From the NCBI GenBank assembly GCA_945861465.1, contig CAMAVB010000055.1:1-34495 (forward strand): 34,495 nt of DNA. The letters run 5' to 3'. Source of the DNA: Candidatus Kuenenia stuttgartensis (GTDB lineage: Bacteria > Planctomycetota > Planctomycetia > Planctomycetales > Planctomycetaceae). The notes beneath the pieces were generated by a model, which saw only the letters and a program-made list of their open reading frames with translations, ran no database searches and was not told the origin of the DNA. A program made the position numbers and the translations under genes. Each line of letters opens with the position of its first letter. The first letter of the stretch is position 1. Shown here piece after piece: positions 7,989-16,592 of this stretch.

Positions 7989-9338
7989 CTACAGATTGAA
8001 ATCGTTGTCCGCCATCGGACTGTAATTTTCGAATCGCATATATTCTTTCCGCCACGTCAGACGGACCAGACCGGTTGGTCCACTGCGATGTTTGGCTACG
8101 ATAATTTCGGCTTCACCCGGACGATCTTCCGGGTCGTACGCATCTGGACGGTGCAGAAACATGACCATGTCGGCATCCTGTTCGATGGCACCGCTCTCAC
8201 GCAGGTCCGCCAGTCGCGGTCGTTTGTCTTCACGCAATTCCACACCTCGATTCAATTGAGCGAGTGCAATAACCGGAACTTTCAGTTCCTTCGCAAGAAA
8301 CTTCAGGCGGCGAGAAATCTGCGCAATCTGTTGTTCGCGCGGTGAACCTTTTTCGTCCGGTTCAATCAACTGCAGATAGTCAATTATGATGACTCCCAGC
8401 GGCGACTTGCGATGCTGTCGCCGCGCGATCGCGGCAATCTGGGTCATTGTGCGACCGGGCTTGTCATCAATAAACAAGGGCAACCGCGAAAGATCATCCG
8501 ATGCCCGCACCATCGCGTCATGCTGCGCATCAGACAGAGTGCCGGAGCGGAGGGCATGACTGTCAATGCGTGCCGTGATGGACAGGAATCGCTCCGCCAA
8601 TTCCAGATTGGACTGTTCCAGACTGAAAAGCAATACGCCCTTGTTTGATTTTCTCGCGACGGCTTCGGCGATGTTGCACACCAGCGCTGTCTTTCCCATA
8701 CTCGGGCGCGCGGCAAGGATGATCAGTTCCGTTGGCTGAAATCCGGTGGTCTGACGATCCAGATCCGTGAAGCCGCTGGTGATCCCTGTGACGTCGCCGG
8801 TAATATGCTGTCGTTCCTCAATCCGGGCGAACGCTTCCAGCAGAATATCGGCAATTGCGAAACTGGCAGTATCGCCTTGTGACTCGAGGATTGAAAAGAT
8901 CCTGCGTTCCGCACTCTGCAGCAATCCTTCGACATCATCACTGGCTTCATAGCTATCGCTCAGAATCTCCGTACACGCATAGATCAGACTGCGCTGCATC
9001 CATTTATCACGGACAATGGTCGCATAGTATCGCACATGTGCCGCATGAGGAACGGCTTCCAGAATGTGAGCCAGATAAGCGGCACCGCCGATACTCTCGA
9101 ATTCCCCGCTCCGGACGAGTGCTTCGGCCAGCGTGATGGCATCAATACCGCGAATTCCGTTTTCATACAGCCGATGAATGGCGGAGTACATCTTCTGATG
9201 TGCGTCGCTGTAGAAATGTTCTGCCTTGAGCGATTCGCCAACTTCGTCGATGGCTTCGTTCATCAACAGAATACTGCCCAGGACGCCGCGTTCGGCATCC
9301 AGATTCTGCGGCGGAAGTTTAAGTCTGTCGTCGGCCAT
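7989..9338 (-). CDS. dnaB: Replicative DNA helicase
   Basis: This hexameric helicase unwinds DNA ahead of the replisome. The 449-aa product has the N-terminal primase-interacting domain (PQNLDAERGVLGSIL at 10-24) and a linker. It then has the RecA-like motor with Walker A RPSMGKTAL (211-219), Walker B GVIIIDYLQLI, the DnaB H4-type segment ALAQLNRGVELREDKRPRL, and REQQ/SRRLK helices. No intein interrupts the usual insertion sites. The ATG at 9338 is the natural start (MADDRLKLPPQNLDAER). It heads a dnaB - 104 aa - pyk run and sits downstream of the rplI terminator, matching the common rpsF-ssb-rplI-dnaB order. Confidence 0.97.
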   Translation of the reverse strand: MADDRLKLPPQNLDAERGVLGSILLMNEAIDEVGESLKAEHFYSDAHQKMYSAIHRLYENGIRGIDAITLAEALVRSGEFESIGGAAYLAHILEAVPHAAHVRYYATIVRDKWMQRSLIYACTEILSDSYEASDDVEGLLQSAERRIFSILESQGDTASFAIADILLEAFARIEERQHITGDVTGITSGFTDLDRQTTGFQPTELIILAARPSMGKTALVCNIAEAVARKSNKGVLLFSLEQSNLELAERFLSITARIDSHALRSGTLSDAQHDAMVRASDDLSRLPLFIDDKPGRTMTQIAAIARRQHRKSPLGVIIIDYLQLIEPDEKGSPREQQIAQISRRLKFLAKELKVPVIALAQLNRGVELREDKRPRLADLRESGAIEQDADMVMFLHRPDAYDPEDRPGEAEIIVAKHRSGPTGLVRLTWRKEYMRFENYSPMADNDFNL

Positions 9339-9391
9339 CGGTCCTGAATTCCCACGATCCTCGGTACAGCAAAAACATGCTGTTGCATCCA

Positions 9392-9425
9392 GAAAAAATC
9401 CTCAGACAACTGAATGCCTGAGGAT
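9392..9425 (-). terminator. Intrinsic terminator after rplI
   Basis: On the minus strand, the stem ATCCTCAG (9425-9418) pairs with CTGAGGAT (9405-9398) across a 12-nt loop and is followed by a run of T (9397-9392). It lies between rplI and dnaB, so it should separate or attenuate the two transcripts. Confidence 0.75.
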
Positions 9426-9516
9426 TATGATTTGTCATACGAGCGCGGATTTGTGATACCTCGCGCGGGTTGCGATGAGGTGGAACCGGATTCGTCAGAA
9501 TTCGGAGCCGCACCAA

Positions 9517-10005
9517 TCAGCCGCTGGTCGCTGAAGGAACAACCCACACTTTGACTTCGCCCTGAACCTTGTCGTGAAACTTGAGTTTCACGGTGTACAT
9601 GCCCAACTCTTTGATCGGTCCGTCGAGACGCACATGCTCGGCTTCGACCGGATGTCCGGCTGCCTTGAGTGCTTCGCTGATGTCACGAGCGACCACGGAA
9701 CCGTAGAGATGATTTTCGGGCGTGGCATGTGCTTCGATCGTCGCACTGTACTTGCTGACGGCATCAGCAATTCGCTGCAACTGCTTGACGCGGCCCAACT
9801 CGATTGCAGCCAGACGTTCTTTGTGCTTTTCCACCATTCGCTTGTTTTGCAACGTCGCGACGGTCGCCTTGCCTTGTGGCAACAGGAAATTGCGGGCAAA
9901 GCCGGGTTTTACCCGGACGATTTCGCCGCGCTGACCAAGGTTGTCAACGTCGTGTACAAGGAGTACCTCCACATTGCGTGAAGTTGTTTGAACTGCTCGA
10001 GCCAT
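9517..10005 (-). CDS. rplI: Ribosomal protein bL9
   Basis: This large-subunit protein bridges to L2 and 23S rRNA domain V. The 162-aa product has the bL9 N-terminal signature EVLLVHDVDNLGQRGEIVRVKPGFARNFLLPQGKA at about 13-47, the long connecting helix rich in Lys/Glu, and the C-terminal domain ending GEVKVWVVP. The ATG at 10005 adds about 11 residues before the usual start. A GTG at codon 12 (VEVLLVHD) would give the standard length, so the start is uncertain. It is the last gene of the rplY-pth-rpsF-ssb-rplI run. Confidence 0.95.
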   Translation of the reverse strand: MARAVQTTSRNVEVLLVHDVDNLGQRGEIVRVKPGFARNFLLPQGKATVATLQNKRMVEKHKERLAAIELGRVKQLQRIADAVSKYSATIEAHATPENHLYGSVVARDISEALKAAGHPVEAEHVRLDGPIKELGMYTVKLKFHDKVQGEVKVWVVPSATSG

Positions 10006-10134
10006 CGGAAACCGATTCCTTTTTCACCGTTCCTGATCGGACGGTTCCGACATTGGAAACCCCCGTTCGATCATTAGAAATCAACATCAAATCCCGTGTA
10101 TCCCGGTGCGGGTTTTCGCCCGCGACCGAAACGA

Positions 10135-10187
10135 GTAGCCAGATTTCGCTGAAATCTGCTGTGCCGACTTCGGCGAAGTCGGCCTAC
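10135..10187. repeat. Twin-hairpin repeat between ssb and rplI
   Basis: Two adjacent hairpins lie within GTAG...CTAC ends: AGATTTCGCTGAAATCT (10141-10157) and GCCGACTTCGGCGAAGTCGG (10163-10182). They sit in a 260-nt gene-free spacer that holds no other feature I can see. Confidence 0.8.
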
Positions 10188-10266
10188 GTCAATCCGTCTT
10201 TAAAGCTTGCGTCACAAAATTCTTCTCAGGAAACGTCAACTTTCGACGTTTTGTTGACCAGATTCC

Positions 10267-10878
10267 TTAAAAAGGAACCTCGTCACCCCCATTGGAGGGC
10301 ATGTCATCATAAAATGTCTGATCCGGAGACCGATAGGCATCTCCATCCCCGCCGCGGTCATTTCCGCTTTCATTCACGCGGCTATCGGTTCCACGACCTG
10401 ATGGCGGTTTGGAGGGCCCCGAAGCCGGTCGAGCGGGTCCGCGTGATGCTGTGCCTGCACCTCCGCTCGCCACTGGCGAACCACCCGCACCTGACGAACC
10501 GCCGCCTCCTGAACCGCCGCCTCCTGGACCACCGCCGCCTTCGCGACTACCCAGAAGCTGCATTGAGTCCGCGACCACCTTTAACTTGGAACGTTTTTGC
10601 CCTGTCTCTTTGTCTTCCCACGAATCCAGACTCAACCGGCCTTCAATCAGAACTGGTCGTCCCTTGGCCAGATATTCGCCGGCGATCTCAGCCGTACGGC
10701 CCCAGAGCGTGATGTCAACAAAAGTCACTTCTTCTCTGCGCTCATTGGTTTTTTTATCGGTCCACTGACTGTTGACCGCAAGCGAAATATCACACACTGC
10801 GGTTCCACTTGGGATGTACCGCACCTCGGGGTCGCGCGTCAAATTGCCAACCAGAATGACTTTGTTAAATGAAGCCAT
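10267..10878 (-). CDS. ssb: Single-stranded DNA-binding protein
   Basis: It coats single-stranded DNA in replication and repair. The 203-aa product starts at the ATG at 10878 ([20 protein letters not shown]), which has GGAG 8 nt upstream. An in-frame start 8 codons earlier lacks that. The OB fold runs to about residue 105 ([40 protein letters not shown]). A long Gly/Ser/Pro-rich disordered tail follows and ends in GGDEVPF, the acidic tip that recruits partner proteins (canonical DDIPF). It lies between rpsF and rplI as in many bacteria. Confidence 0.96.
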   Translation of the reverse strand: MASFNKVILVGNLTRDPEVRYIPSGTAVCDISLAVNSQWTDKKTNERREEVTFVDITLWGRTAEIAGEYLAKGRPVLIEGRLSLDSWEDKETGQKRSKLKVVADSMQLLGSREGGGGPGGGGSGGGGSSGAGGSPVASGGAGTASRGPARPASGPSKPPSGRGTDSRVNESGNDRGGDGDAYRSPDQTFYDDMPSNGGDEVPF

Positions 10879-10940
10879 GAGTCGCTCCGTTTCAGACTCC
10901 ACACCGGTGTGAACTCGGGAAGCCCGCCAAGTACTGAACG

Positions 10941-11390
10941 TTATTCATTAAAATCAGAAGGCATTTCATCGCGTCGACGATCACCCCGTCCACGTTCTGG
11001 CCGGTCGTTCTGCTGAGCTTCCGCCGGCGCTTGAGCAGCACCAGTAATTGCCCCGACGGTCGCATCAAAGATCTGCTGAGAATGAACTATGAACATCTGG
11101 CGGATGATCGTTTCGTTCAATTGGCACTGTCGAATCAGAGTCTTCATTCCGGCACCCCGCATCGTGAAACACACGATGTAATGGAGTCCTTTCTTCATAC
11201 CCTGAATTTCATAGGCCAGCTTACCGTCCTGCCATGGGCGGTGGGCAACCACTGTCGCGCCGACTTTCGCAAGCACTGTCATGATCTCGTTCGTCACGGC
11301 GTCCGGGTCAGTCGCAAATTTGCCACTATCGACAAGGAACATGCCTTCATAAAAGTGCTGACGCACTGGATTTTCTGCTAAGGCTGACAC
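10941..11390 (-). CDS. rpsF: Ribosomal protein bS6
   Basis: This small-subunit protein binds 16S rRNA with S18. The core [13 protein letters not shown] through [14 protein letters not shown] and [16 protein letters not shown] is plainly bS6. The tail is extended, Gln/Arg-rich and acidic at the end ([20 protein letters not shown]). I chose the GTG at 11390 because AGGAG lies 9 nt upstream; a TTG at 11414 is also in frame. No rpsR lies next to it in this window; ssb and rplI follow. Confidence 0.93.
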   Translation of the reverse strand: MSALAENPVRQHFYEGMFLVDSGKFATDPDAVTNEIMTVLAKVGATVVAHRPWQDGKLAYEIQGMKKGLHYIVCFTMRGAGMKTLIRQCQLNETIIRQMFIVHSQQIFDATVGAITGAAQAPAEAQQNDRPERGRGDRRRDEMPSDFNE

Positions 11391-11427
11391 GAAAGACTGC
11401 TCCTGAAAAAACAAACCTGTCCAATAT

Positions 11428-12006
11428 TTATTCTTCTGATGATCGATTGTATCGATTCATCGCGTTCACAACACCATCCGCAATCCATACTTCTGCAGAA
11501 TCTGCGGCGATCTTTGTCATCATCTCAGATTCTTCACGCTCCTCAGCGCGAAACCGAGCCAGCACAAAATCAGCAGCATCCATCTGCCCAGGAGGACGCC
11601 CGACACCCAATCGCAGCCGAGGAATCTGATCCGTTCCCAGCCTTTGAATAATGTCAGCCAATCCCTTTTGACCACCTGCCGACCCGCTGGCTCGCCAGCG
11701 AATCCGCCCGAGTGGCAGATTAATATCATCACAAACAACCGCCACGTCCTGCGGTAACACCTGATAGAAACTCGCGATCTGCTGCACAGCTTCGCCGCTT
11801 CGATTCATATATGTTGTCGGTGTCACCAGCAGAATCTTGCCTGTATCGGCAAAGACTTCCCAGATTACCGACGAAAATTTCGTCTGCGACTTGCCCGGTT
11901 GGCAACGCCGCACAAGCTCCAGAATGACATCAAAACCCGCGTTGTGGCGAGTCCCAGCGTATTGAGCACCCGGGTTACCAAGCCCCACCACGAGTTTCAT
12001 CGCCAT
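11428..12006 (-). CDS. pth: Peptidyl-tRNA hydrolase
   Basis: It cleaves the ester between stalled peptides and tRNA and recycles tRNA. The 192-aa product has VVGLGNPGAQYAGTRHNAGFDVI (catalytic His in RHNAG), TPTTYMNRSGEAV, VVCDDINLPLGRIRWRASGSAGGQKGL and the PRLRLGVGRPPGQMDAADFVL segment. All are hallmarks of bacterial Pth. The ATG at 12006 or the one two codons later could start it. It lies between rplY and rpsF, and the rplY-pth pairing is common. Confidence 0.97.
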   Translation of the reverse strand: MAMKLVVGLGNPGAQYAGTRHNAGFDVILELVRRCQPGKSQTKFSSVIWEVFADTGKILLVTPTTYMNRSGEAVQQIASFYQVLPQDVAVVCDDINLPLGRIRWRASGSAGGQKGLADIIQRLGTDQIPRLRLGVGRPPGQMDAADFVLARFRAEEREESEMMTKIAADSAEVWIADGVVNAMNRYNRSSEE

Positions 12007-12032
12007 GCATCCGGCATTCGCCCCGTCATGAA

Positions 12033-12590
12033 CTAAACAACTTTGCGAGAATCATAAAGTTCAACCAGAACTTCGTCTGCCGATGTCACGAGTTTGGCAT
12101 GTTCTGGCAAGTGAAGCTCACTGGCTTTGACGGTGTCACCAATCTGCAAAGCCCCCATTCGCACGACAATTGACTTCGGAATTCGATAGTCCGGACAATC
12201 AATCCTGACAACTTTTTGCAATTGCCGGACAGCTCCACCGTCTTTCAGACCAACTGCTTCGCCGCGCAATTCCAGAGCAACATCGACCGTTGCGCGACCG
12301 TTTGGATCCACGCGACGTAAATCGACGTGCATCACTTTCGTGCTGAACACGTCCCATTGCAGTTCCTGCACGACAGCCTTGTCGATCGTTCCGTCCACTT
12401 CCACATCGACAACCGACGAAAGGGTTGCCACGAGCTTAACCACCGCATCACCGCACACCGAGGCGGAAACGCCTGGCTTTCCCATCCCATAAATATTTGC
12501 AGGCACACGACCCGTGCTCCGCAAACGTTGAGTCTCGACGGTGCCGAGAGTTGTACGGCGTTCTGCCTTTAGAAGAAGATCCTGCGACAT
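12033..12590 (-). CDS. rplY: Ribosomal protein bL25 (CTC form)
   Basis: It binds 5S rRNA. At 185 aa it is the long two-domain CTC/TL5 form. The N-terminal 5S-binding domain (LLLKAERRTTLGTVETQRLRSTGRVPANIYG) is followed by the C-terminal beta domain with VDVALELRGEAVGLKDGG and LVTSADEVLVELYD. The ATG at 12590 is the first start in frame. It is the leading gene of the minus-strand ribosomal run, divergent from the methyltransferase at 13025. Confidence 0.95.
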   Translation of the reverse strand: MSQDLLLKAERRTTLGTVETQRLRSTGRVPANIYGMGKPGVSASVCGDAVVKLVATLSSVVDVEVDGTIDKAVVQELQWDVFSTKVMHVDLRRVDPNGRATVDVALELRGEAVGLKDGGAVRQLQKVVRIDCPDYRIPKSIVVRMGALQIGDTVKASELHLPEHAKLVTSADEVLVELYDSRKVV

Positions 12591-13024
12591 CTGGGAGCAC
12601 CCTGAATCGAAACACGTTAAGGCCGGTGAATCTAAACCCGTTCGAGGAGTTCAGAAATGTTGTCTGAACCGTCGAGCACTGAATTCGTAAACGTTAAACC
12701 AGCCTGGAGAGGTATAATATCACTTGAGGCATGGTTTTTCGGAAGTGGGGGAGCATACCGATCTGGAATTCAACGTTCAACACCAGATGGTTAACTGTTA
12801 TTGAGATTCGCAAAGGCTTCTCATCCGGACCAAAAGTTGCGAAAAACTGCGGACGACGCCTTTTTTTCAAGGTTCGCGTCGCCCGGAGTGCTGCTTTCAC
12901 GCCGACGCACGGTAAGCTGCACTCCAGAATTGCCTCACTTTTTGACCAAATCAGTTACCCACGCCTTGCGGCTCACGGTCCTGGAGAATCAGGACAGACC
13001 CTTGCCACATTTTGAGTTTGCTCC
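12591..13024. other. 434-nt divergent spacer, no gene seen
   Basis: It separates rplY (minus) from the methyltransferase (plus), so it should hold both promoters. A TATAAT occurs at about 12713 on the plus strand, but no matching -35 at proper spacing is visible. A loose stem pairs GGACGACGC with GCGTCGCCC around a T run near 12852-12892. I see no protein or RNA gene. Confidence 0.4.
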
Positions 13025-13807
13025 ATGTCGATTGAAGTTTCCGCCAGCATCTACGACTACCCCAAGTACTACGACCTTCTTTTCGGATCGGACGTGGCGG
13101 CGGAATTTCGGTTTCTCAAGGCATGCTTCACCAAACATGCGGGCTGCGATGTGACGCGCGTCTTCGAACCTGCATGCGGCACGGGGCGATTGCTGATCAA
13201 ATTGGGCCGATCCGGCTATGCTGTCGCGGGAAACGATCTCAATCCGAAGGCAGTCGATTTCTGCAACGAACGGCTGAGAAAGTACAATCTGCCGGAATCT
13301 GTCGTCGTCGCGGATATGTCCAACTTCAAATTGAAGAAGAAGTTCGACGCCTCCTTTAACATGATCAACAGTTTTCGCCACCTCGCGACCGAAAAGCTGG
13401 CGCGGAATCATCTGGAATGCATGGCCAGGGCGATGAATCAGGGCGGGCTGTATGTCCTGGGCATCCACCTGGAGCCCACATCCTGTCCGGCAATGCAGGA
13501 AGAAAGCTGGTCAGCTCGGCGAGGCAATCTGGTGGTCAATTCGCACATGTGGTCCAAGGGAATTGATCGCAGGAAACGACTTGAACACCTTGGTCTGAAC
13601 ATAGACGTGTTCACGCCGACAAAGCGCATGCGGATTGTGGATCACATGGAATACCGCACTTACAAACATTCACAGTTTCGGTCGCTGGTCCAATCAGTGC
13701 CTCAGCTGGAAATTGCCGAAACATATGACTTTTCCTACAACATCCGCCAGCCGCACGTGGTGAGCGGAACGACGGAGGATGTCGTATTTGTGCTGCGTCG
13801 GAAGTAA
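13025..13807 (+). CDS. Class I SAM-dependent methyltransferase
   Basis: The 260-aa cytoplasmic protein has a Rossmann methyltransferase domain. Motif I, VFEPACGTGRLLIKLG, lies at about 46-61. The acidic residue that contacts the SAM ribose lies in AVAGNDLNPKAVDFC, followed by VVVADMSNF (motif II region) and FDASFNMINSFRHL. The C-terminal half adds strands including MRIVDHMEYRTY, typical of the UbiE/small-molecule methyltransferases with a Methyltransf_25-type core. The substrate cannot be told. The ATG at 13025 is the natural start. It is the first gene of a plus-strand series and ends 43 nt before the CopD-like gene. Confidence 0.8.
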   Translation: MSIEVSASIYDYPKYYDLLFGSDVAAEFRFLKACFTKHAGCDVTRVFEPACGTGRLLIKLGRSGYAVAGNDLNPKAVDFCNERLRKYNLPESVVVADMSNFKLKKKFDASFNMINSFRHLATEKLARNHLECMARAMNQGGLYVLGIHLEPTSCPAMQEESWSARRGNLVVNSHMWSKGIDRRKRLEHLGLNIDVFTPTKRMRIVDHMEYRTYKHSQFRSLVQSVPQLEIAETYDFSYNIRQPHVVSGTTEDVVFVLRRK

Positions 13808-13850
13808 AGTTCTTTAATCAACTTCATCCAAGTTCTCTGAAGGTTTTTCA

Positions 13851-14339
13851 ATGGATCTCGAACTGTTGTTGGGCATCATCTCACGCTGGATTCATATCGG
13901 CTCCGCGATTGTACTTCTGGGCGGCACGATTTGTCTGAAGTTTGTCGTGGGACCTGTGTTGAAGGATCAGTCACAGGAATTGAAAGAGGCTGTTCGCGGT
14001 CGCTGGAAGAGGTTCGTGCATGCCGCCATTGCCGGTTTGTTACTGAGCGGTCTTTACAACTATCTCAAAGCCTTCCCCCTGCACCGAGGCGACGGATTGT
14101 GGCACGCCATGGTTGACACGAAAATCATACTGGCATTGGGTGTGTTCTTCATTGCATCCGTGCTGGCGGGACGATCAAAAGGCACGCAGAAGTTTCGTGA
14201 CAACGCCGCCAAATGGACGACGATCGCGATTCTGCTCGGGCTGCTGATTGTGGCGATGAGCGGCATCGCTAAAGTGGTGGGCTCGAAGGGAAAGACAATC
14301 GATCCGACCACCGAATTTTTCGTCGAACCAGGGCGCTAG
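13851..14339 (+). CDS. Four-helix membrane protein, CopD-like
   Basis: The 162-aa integral membrane protein has four hydrophobic segments at about 8-30, 58-72, 86-106 and 122-140. The opening RWIHIGSAIVLLGGTICLKFVVGP has the conserved His/Gly helix pattern seen in CopD-domain and related YkoY-like membrane proteins, so a metal or haem role is possible but unproven. It starts at ATG 13851 with GAAGG upstream. No copper genes are nearby. Spacing to the methyltransferase allows co-transcription. Confidence 0.6.
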   Translation: MDLELLLGIISRWIHIGSAIVLLGGTICLKFVVGPVLKDQSQELKEAVRGRWKRFVHAAIAGLLLSGLYNYLKAFPLHRGDGLWHAMVDTKIILALGVFFIASVLAGRSKGTQKFRDNAAKWTTIAILLGLLIVAMSGIAKVVGSKGKTIDPTTEFFVEPGR

Positions 14340-14371
14340 GGTGGCTTTCCAGGTTGAGTTCCAGCGGTGTC

Positions 14372-14444
14372 GGCCGGACCAAGCGTAGCGCAGTTCCGGC
14401 AATTGGCAGACACCTGCCGGAACGGCGCTTCGCTTGGTCCGGCC
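14372..14444. repeat. Inverted repeat upstream of pyrD
   Basis: The arms GGCCGGACCAAGCG...CAGTTCCGGCA and TGCCGGAAC...CGCTTGGTCCGGCC pair over about 28 nt with small internal mismatches. The element is non-coding and ends 37 nt before the pyrD start. Confidence 0.85.
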
Positions 14445-14481
14445 TACAAATACAGTAGATGATGTTGAGGACAACAGACGA

Positions 14482-15396
14482 ATGACGGCGCTAGCGGTCA
14501 GCCTGAACCGATTACGGCTGCAGAATCCGATTCTGGTTGCGTCGGGGACCTTTGGTTATGCAAAGGAGATGACGGCCTTTGTGGATTTCTCGCAACTGGG
14601 CGGGATTGTTCCTAAAACGGTGACACCGCAGCCGCGTCCGGGGAATCCACCGCCGCGCACGGTCGAAACGGCCAGTGGCATGTTGAATTCCATCGGCCTG
14701 GACAATGACGGATTTGACCTGTTCGTGGCCGAGAAATTACCGTATCTCTCCGGGCTGGGCACTTCGATCATTGTCAACATCGCCGCAAAGACCAACGACG
14801 ACTTTCGGCGTATGGCGGGCGTTTTGAATGAGTGCTCAGGCGTGGCGGCGATTGAACTGAATATCTCCTGCCCGAATGTTTCCGGCGGCGTCGATTTCGG
14901 AACGAATGCTGTGCTGGCTGCGGAGGTTGTAGCAGCAGTCCGCGACGCATGTGATCTTCCGGTGATCGCCAAGTTGACACCCAATGTCACAAGTGTGGTG
15001 CCGATTGCCCAGGCAGTGGCCGACGCCGGTGCTGATGCTGTATCGCTCATTAACACGTTTCAGGGAATGGCCGTTGACTGGAAGCGACGACGTCCCGTGC
15101 TGGGGAATGTCCTCGGTGGCCTGAGTGGTCCCGCCATCAAGCCGCTGGCATTGCGAATCGTCTGGCAGGTTTTCCAGGCTGTGAAAATCCCCATCATCGG
15201 GATTGGCGGGATTCAGTCGATTGACGATGTCATGGAATTTTTTCTGGTCGGCGCGACTGCTGTCCAGGTCGGCACCGCCAACTTCTATAATCCTGGTCTG
15301 GCCAACCAACTTATTCGCGAACTTCCCGCCGCATTGCAGACTCTCGGAGCTGATAGCGTGGCGGAAATTGTCGGGACACTGAAAACTACGGGTTGA
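14482..15396 (+). CDS. pyrD: Dihydroorotate dehydrogenase, class 1
   Basis: It oxidises dihydroorotate to orotate in pyrimidine synthesis, using FMN. The 304-aa product from ATG 14482 has the class 1 fold. Motifs are [15 protein letters not shown] (16-30), [10 protein letters not shown], the active-site loop with base Cys130 in [12 protein letters not shown], the lysine in VIAKLTPN, and phosphate-binding [12 protein letters not shown] and [10 protein letters not shown] catalytic Cys and cytosolic form fit class 1A or 1B. Class 1B needs PyrK, which is absent here. GAGG lies about 11 nt before the ATG. The stop overlaps an in-frame TTG of trpS; the trpS ATG is 9 nt on. Confidence 0.95.
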   Translation: MTALAVSLNRLRLQNPILVASGTFGYAKEMTAFVDFSQLGGIVPKTVTPQPRPGNPPPRTVETASGMLNSIGLDNDGFDLFVAEKLPYLSGLGTSIIVNIAAKTNDDFRRMAGVLNECSGVAAIELNISCPNVSGGVDFGTNAVLAAEVVAAVRDACDLPVIAKLTPNVTSVVPIAQAVADAGADAVSLINTFQGMAVDWKRRRPVLGNVLGGLSGPAIKPLALRIVWQVFQAVKIPIIGIGGIQSIDDVMEFFLVGATAVQVGTANFYNPGLANQLIRELPAALQTLGADSVAEIVGTLKTTG

Positions 15397-15404
15397 ACGC
15401 ATCC

Positions 15405-16379
15405 ATGAAAATTCTTTCCGGCATTCAGCCCACTGGGCGATTTCACTGGGGCAATTACTTCGGTGCAATTCGGCAGTACATTGCACTGCAGGGGCACGAA
15501 CAGTCTTTCTATTTCATTGCGGATCTGCACGCACTGACGACGATTCGGGAACCGGATGTCCTGCGGCAGAATGTGAAAGATGCGGCTCTGGATCTGCTGG
15601 CACTCGGACTGGATCCAAAGCAGGCCACGCTGTTTCGTCAATCGGATGTGCCGGAGACGACGGAACTCACCTGGCTGTTGATGACAATCACACAAATGCA
15701 TTTACTCGAAAAATGTGTCGCTTTTAAGGACAAAAAGGCCAAGGGCATCGCAGCCGACGCTGGTCTGTTTACGTACCCCGTGTTGATGGCTGCCGACATC
15801 CTGCTGTACGACAGCACGACGGTGCCAGTCGGGGCGGATCAGATTCAGCACGTGGAAGTGACCCGCGACCTGGCACAGCGGTTCAACACGATGTACGGCG
15901 AGACATTGCACTTGCCGGAGGCCTATGTGCTGGACGATTCGGCCAAAGTGCCGGGCACGGACGGCGAAAAGATGTCCAAGAGTTACAACAATACGATTCC
16001 GATTTTCGAAACGCCAAAGAAGCTGCGGAAAATCATTATGTCGATCAAGACCGATTCGACAGCTATGGAATCGCCCAAGAACCCCGAGACGTGCTCCGTG
16101 TTTGAACTGTACAGATTGTTTGCGACTCCTGAAGCTCAAAAAACATTGGCGGAACGCTATCGGGCTGGCGGCATGGGTTATGGCGAAGCCAAGGAAACGC
16201 TGTATCAGGCGGCGATTGTACACTTGGGCGAGGCGTTTGATCGCCGTACGCAGTTGGAGACGTCGCCGGATGTCGTCGAAGACATTCTTCGCGAAGGCGC
16301 TCATCGAGCCCGCGCGAAGGCTCAGGAAGTTCTGGAACGAGTTCGTTCAGCGTGCGGTCTGCTGTCGAAACCCGTGTGA
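15405..16379 (+). CDS. trpS: Tryptophanyl-tRNA synthetase
   Basis: It charges tRNA-Trp with tryptophan. The 324-aa class I synthetase from ATG 15405 opens [21 protein letters not shown]. Here HWGN (14-17) is the HIGH motif, with Trp in place of the commoner Leu. The second signature is intact in [30 protein letters not shown] and [20 protein letters not shown] also match. It is tightly behind pyrD, so the two are probably co-transcribed. Confidence 0.96.
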   Translation: MKILSGIQPTGRFHWGNYFGAIRQYIALQGHEQSFYFIADLHALTTIREPDVLRQNVKDAALDLLALGLDPKQATLFRQSDVPETTELTWLLMTITQMHLLEKCVAFKDKKAKGIAADAGLFTYPVLMAADILLYDSTTVPVGADQIQHVEVTRDLAQRFNTMYGETLHLPEAYVLDDSAKVPGTDGEKMSKSYNNTIPIFETPKKLRKIIMSIKTDSTAMESPKNPETCSVFELYRLFATPEAQKTLAERYRAGGMGYGEAKETLYQAAIVHLGEAFDRRTQLETSPDVVEDILREGAHRARAKAQEVLERVRSACGLLSKPV

Positions 16380-16592
16380 AATCGCACTGCACGACACAGC
16401 TGGACTTTTTCGAGTTTGAGGGAGAATGCAAATCCTTCTTGCAGTTCGCACGGTCAACGGGCAGAATCCGTAGTGGGGCGCGTGTTTCCATAGTCTTTCC
16501 GACAATGGCGTCTGAGGCAACCCGGGATTGTGATTCCGCTGCTTGTCGATTCAGTCCACAGCGTGCCAGAATGGGCTTGAAGGATTTGTCAG

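Noticed and set aside
12705-12725. TATAAT as a promoter for the methyltransferase
   Set aside because: No -35 at 16-18 nt spacing, and it lies 300 nt from the gene.
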